A program made the position numbers and the translations under genes. Under the pieces are notes generated by a model. It saw only the letters and a program-made list of their open reading frames with translations. It did no database searches and was not told the origin of the DNA. A stretch of 8,452 nucleotides of DNA from Candidatus Heimdallarchaeota archaeon (GTDB lineage: Archaea > Asgardarchaeota > Heimdallarchaeia > Heimdallarchaeales > Heimdallarchaeaceae), in assembly GCA_016839875.1 (NCBI GenBank), contig JAEOTK010000123.1:1-8452 (forward strand), written 5' to 3'. This document shows, piece by piece, positions 6,418 to 8,452 of this stretch; positions within the stretch are counted from its first letter, which is position 1, and every line of letters starts with the position of its first letter.

Positions 6418-7559
6418 GAATTTCATATTACATATATTATGGTCTGGTTACAATAGTTGAAACATTAATGCGAATGTTCCCCTTTCCAGCTAAAACAGGG
6501 TATCAAAGGATAGGAAATCCCAATGAAGATTCTCCAGTTCTATTGACTTGTAATTTTCATCTTACAATCTTGAGGTTGAAGAAGGCTACAATAGGTTTGA
6601 ACTATCATCTTTTAGTAGCAAACAGTAAAGGAATCAATGTTTGGTGTGCTGCAACAGGAGATAGTCTTAACAACCATTCAGTTATTTCTGTAATAAAAAC
6701 TAGTGGAATTGAGGACAAAGTAAATCATAGAAAAATTATTCTTCCACAATTAGCTGCTCCCGGAATTGAATCAAAGGTTATTCAAAAAAATATTGGATGG
6801 AAAATTATCTGGGGACCTGTAGATGCAAAGGATATTCCTGAATTTTGTGAATCAAATTATATTAAATCAGATGAAATGAAAAAAGTGAAATTTAAGTTCT
6901 TTCAAAGAATTGAAATGGCGATAATGTGGATTTTTCTTGCAGCTGCAGTTTTAATGCCTATTTGGGGACCTTTGTTTAAGCTGGAAGCTGCTTTTTTGTT
7001 AGCGCAGATTTGTTTAATTTATTTCTTGTCTCTCATCTCCTTTCCACTCTTTGAGAGAATTTTTCAAAAAGAAGTGGAAAAGAAAAAAGCATTCTTCAGT
7101 TTAGGGAATCTTCTGGTTTTGCTCATAAATCTAGTATATGCAGCTATAGGAGTAGTTCTTTATGTTATAATCTATCAGAAAGACTATTCGTGGATTTTGC
7201 TTAGATGGTGTATTGTTTCCTTTCTTCTAGTCTTATTGGCAAATATGGAGCTTAAAGGATCATCACCAACTTACAAGAGTGATTCACATGCGGATAAACT
7301 TTTTGATATTGAAATAGATTTTGAGAAATGTAGAGGTACAGGAATCTGTGTTGATGTCTGTCCGAGAAATTGTTATGAACTAGATACAACGAAGAAAAAG
7401 ATTACTATGCCAAGACAAAAATACTGTGTTCAATGTGCAGCTTGCATAGTTCAGTGCCCATTTGATGCTCTCTATTTCATAAATAGAAAGGGTGAAACTA
7501 TCAAACCAGAGACAGTAAGAAAATTTAAACTCAACCTCATGGGAAAAAGAGTTGAGTAA
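6414..7559 (+). CDS. HgcAB-like fusion: membrane corrinoid protein plus dicluster ferredoxin
   Basis: Residues 33-165 are a corrinoid-binding domain of the HgcA type. It has IGNPNEDSPVLLTCNFHLT (33-51), the cap helix NVWCAATG (75-82) with the likely cobalt ligand Cys78, then HRKIILPQLAAPGI (105-118) and IIWGPVDAKDIPEF (131-144). Four membrane helices follow at about 168-188, 190-213, 228-254 and 258-277, then the HgcA-like end MELKGSSP. Residues 298-381 are an HgcB-like ferredoxin domain with Cys306, Cys312 and Cys316 in the first motif and Cys338, Cys341, Cys344 and Cys348 in the second. Odd points are the fusion itself, cap-helix TG where HgcA has GK, Thr309 in place of a cluster cysteine, and no C-terminal cysteine pair. 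HgcAB methylates mercury; these changes suggest another methyl-transfer reaction at the inner face of the membrane. The partner is probably the co-translated methyltransferase. Confidence 0.88.
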   Translation: MRISYYIYYGLVTIVETLMRMFPFPAKTGYQRIGNPNEDSPVLLTCNFHLTILRLKKATIGLNYHLLVANSKGINVWCAATGDSLNNHSVISVIKTSGIEDKVNHRKIILPQLAAPGIESKVIQKNIGWKIIWGPVDAKDIPEFCESNYIKSDEMKKVKFKFFQRIEMAIMWIFLAAAVLMPIWGPLFKLEAAFLLAQICLIYFLSLISFPLFERIFQKEVEKKKAFFSLGNLLVLLINLVYAAIGVVLYVIIYQKDYSWILLRWCIVSFLLVLLANMELKGSSPTYKSDSHADKLFDIEIDFEKCRGTGICVDVCPRNCYELDTTKKKITMPRQKYCVQCAACIVQCPFDALYFINRKGETIKPETVRKFKLNLMGKRVE

Positions 7560-7572
7560 AATCAGTGATATG

Positions 7573-8452
7573 CTAATAGATTGAAATCAGAATTCTTTCT
7601 CTTCTAAATCGTAAAATCATGAAATTAAGAGATTCTAAAGTGTCTTCATTTCTTAGGCTAGAATCATCTAGTTGAAGTAACATAGTTTTGTGATCAGATG
7701 AAACTACTAAATCATAAAATGAGAAGGGTGTAAGACTGTTAATATCAACAGTTGGAAGAGTAATCTTTGTTTGGTTTAAGGAATTCATGAAAATAGTATT
7801 GTTTGCAACATTGACAGTAGTATTAGCCCATAAACCATCTCCAGTGTTTGGATTAGTTTCAAAACGAGGATAATTTGAACTAGATATTGCAACTCTTAGT
7901 CTATGGTCTTTGTTAAAGAGATAAGCTGTGCTATCTAGTGGAATGTTTAGTTCATAAACCTCTCCTGGATTAAGAAAATCCCAAGCAGATAGACTGTTCC
8001 TGTTCCTCGCTCTAATTATTGTATCAGTAATTAGCATTGATCTGTTATCAGGATAGACATCAGTAACTTTGATAGTAAAATCAGTGTCTGTACAATTAGA
8101 ACTGATGTATAATTTGACATTTATCTGACCAGCAATAGTCAGAGGTTCAGTTAAGATGGGAGTAGAGAAAACAAGAACATCTCCTCTTGATTCAAGTGAG
8201 TCTTGATCATAGATTCCTGCAGCTAAAGCTAGATTTCCACCACCGATTGTTAGAACAGGATCATAAGGGTCATAGAGATATTGTTGAGAACCGGATACCT
8301 CTGCATTCTGTGTTTGAAGTAAACTACCATTCTCGTAGAAATAATAATCTAAAGGATTGACTACCAATGGCCAATGTGAAGATTGATACCATTGATTCGC
8401 AAGATGAAGAGGATTATATTCTAATGAGCTCATAACATAGAACGACACTGTA
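7573..8452 (-). CDS. CocE/NonD-family hydrolase, C-terminal part (N-terminus beyond window)
   Basis: The minus strand is open from 8452 to a TAG at 7573. A GTG at 8446-8448 is in frame, but the reading frame continues through it to the window edge, so I treat the gene as partial. The visible 292 residues (numbered here from the GTG) match the C-terminal jelly-roll domain of CocE / X-Pro dipeptidyl-peptidase hydrolases. Marks are YDPYDPVLTIGGG (59-71), SSNCTDTDFTIKVTDVYPDN (116-135), IIRARNR (144-150) and DHRLRVAISSSNYPRF (181-196). The catalytic Ser-Asp-His domain should lie upstream, outside the window. Such enzymes cleave acyl esters, peptides or beta-lactam-like amides. Six N-x-S/T sequons (Asn40, 118, 135, 209, 217, 225) suggest a secreted, glycosylated enzyme. 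After the domain a charged tail of about 50 residues has no assigned role. It converges on the HgcAB-like gene with a 13-bp gap. Confidence 0.85.
   Translation of the reverse strand, partial: TVSFYVMSSLEYNPLHLANQWYQSSHWPLVVNPLDYYFYENGSLLQTQNAEVSGSQQYLYDPYDPVLTIGGGNLALAAGIYDQDSLESRGDVLVFSTPILTEPLTIAGQINVKLYISSNCTDTDFTIKVTDVYPDNRSMLITDTIIRARNRNSLSAWDFLNPGEVYELNIPLDSTAYLFNKDHRLRVAISSSNYPRFETNPNTGDGLWANTTVNVANNTIFMNSLNQTKITLPTVDINSLTPFSFYDLVVSSDHKTMLLQLDDSSLRNEDTLESLNFMILRFRRERILISIY

Noticed and set aside
6414..7559. Calling the fusion a true mercury methylase (hgcA/hgcB)
   Set aside because: The cap-helix motif, the missing cluster cysteine and the absent C-terminal cysteine pair all differ from functional HgcAB, so only the family relation is supported.

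Overview
This window looks archaeal and AT-rich. Most genes have a TATA-like box about 25-27 bp upstream of the start codon and no room for a Shine-Dalgarno site, which is the signature of leaderless archaeal transcription. The gene families (MTA/SAH/5'-deoxyadenosine deaminase, AmrS-type radical SAM protein, HgcAB-like fusion) fit an anaerobic archaeon. An Asgard-type lineage is plausible, but no marker gene is present to prove it.

Layout: (1) 1-671, minus: alpha/beta hydrolase, truncated by the window edge. (2) 779-1687, plus: multi-pass transporter of the DMT/NIPA type, converging on and overlapping the next gene by 19 bp. (3) 1669-3015, minus: MTA/SAH/5'-deoxyadenosine deaminase. (4) 3082-4137, minus: AmrS-like radical SAM enzyme with a TTG start. 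(5) 4212-5675, minus: unrecognised membrane protein of 487 residues, ending in a hairpin plus oligo-T terminator. (6) 5758-7559, plus: a two-gene operon with an ATGA overlap, encoding a class I SAM methyltransferase and a fusion of an HgcA-like membrane corrinoid protein with an HgcB-like ferredoxin domain. (7) 7573-8452, minus: C-terminal part of a CocE/NonD-family hydrolase, truncated by the window edge. All intergenic gaps are below about 110 bp. I see no tRNA, rRNA, CRISPR array or insertion sequence.

The most interesting part is the operon at 5758-7559. The membrane protein has the HgcA fold order (corrinoid domain with the cap-helix Cys motif, then transmembrane helices) fused to a dicluster ferredoxin. 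It departs from true mercury-methylating HgcAB in the cap-helix motif, in one missing cluster cysteine and in lacking the C-terminal cysteine pair. Together with the co-translated methyltransferase it looks like a corrinoid methyl-transfer system whose substrate I cannot tell from sequence. A second, looser theme is SAM metabolism. The methyltransferase should release SAH and AmrS should release 5'-deoxyadenosine, and the deaminase at 1669-3015 belongs to a family that consumes both.
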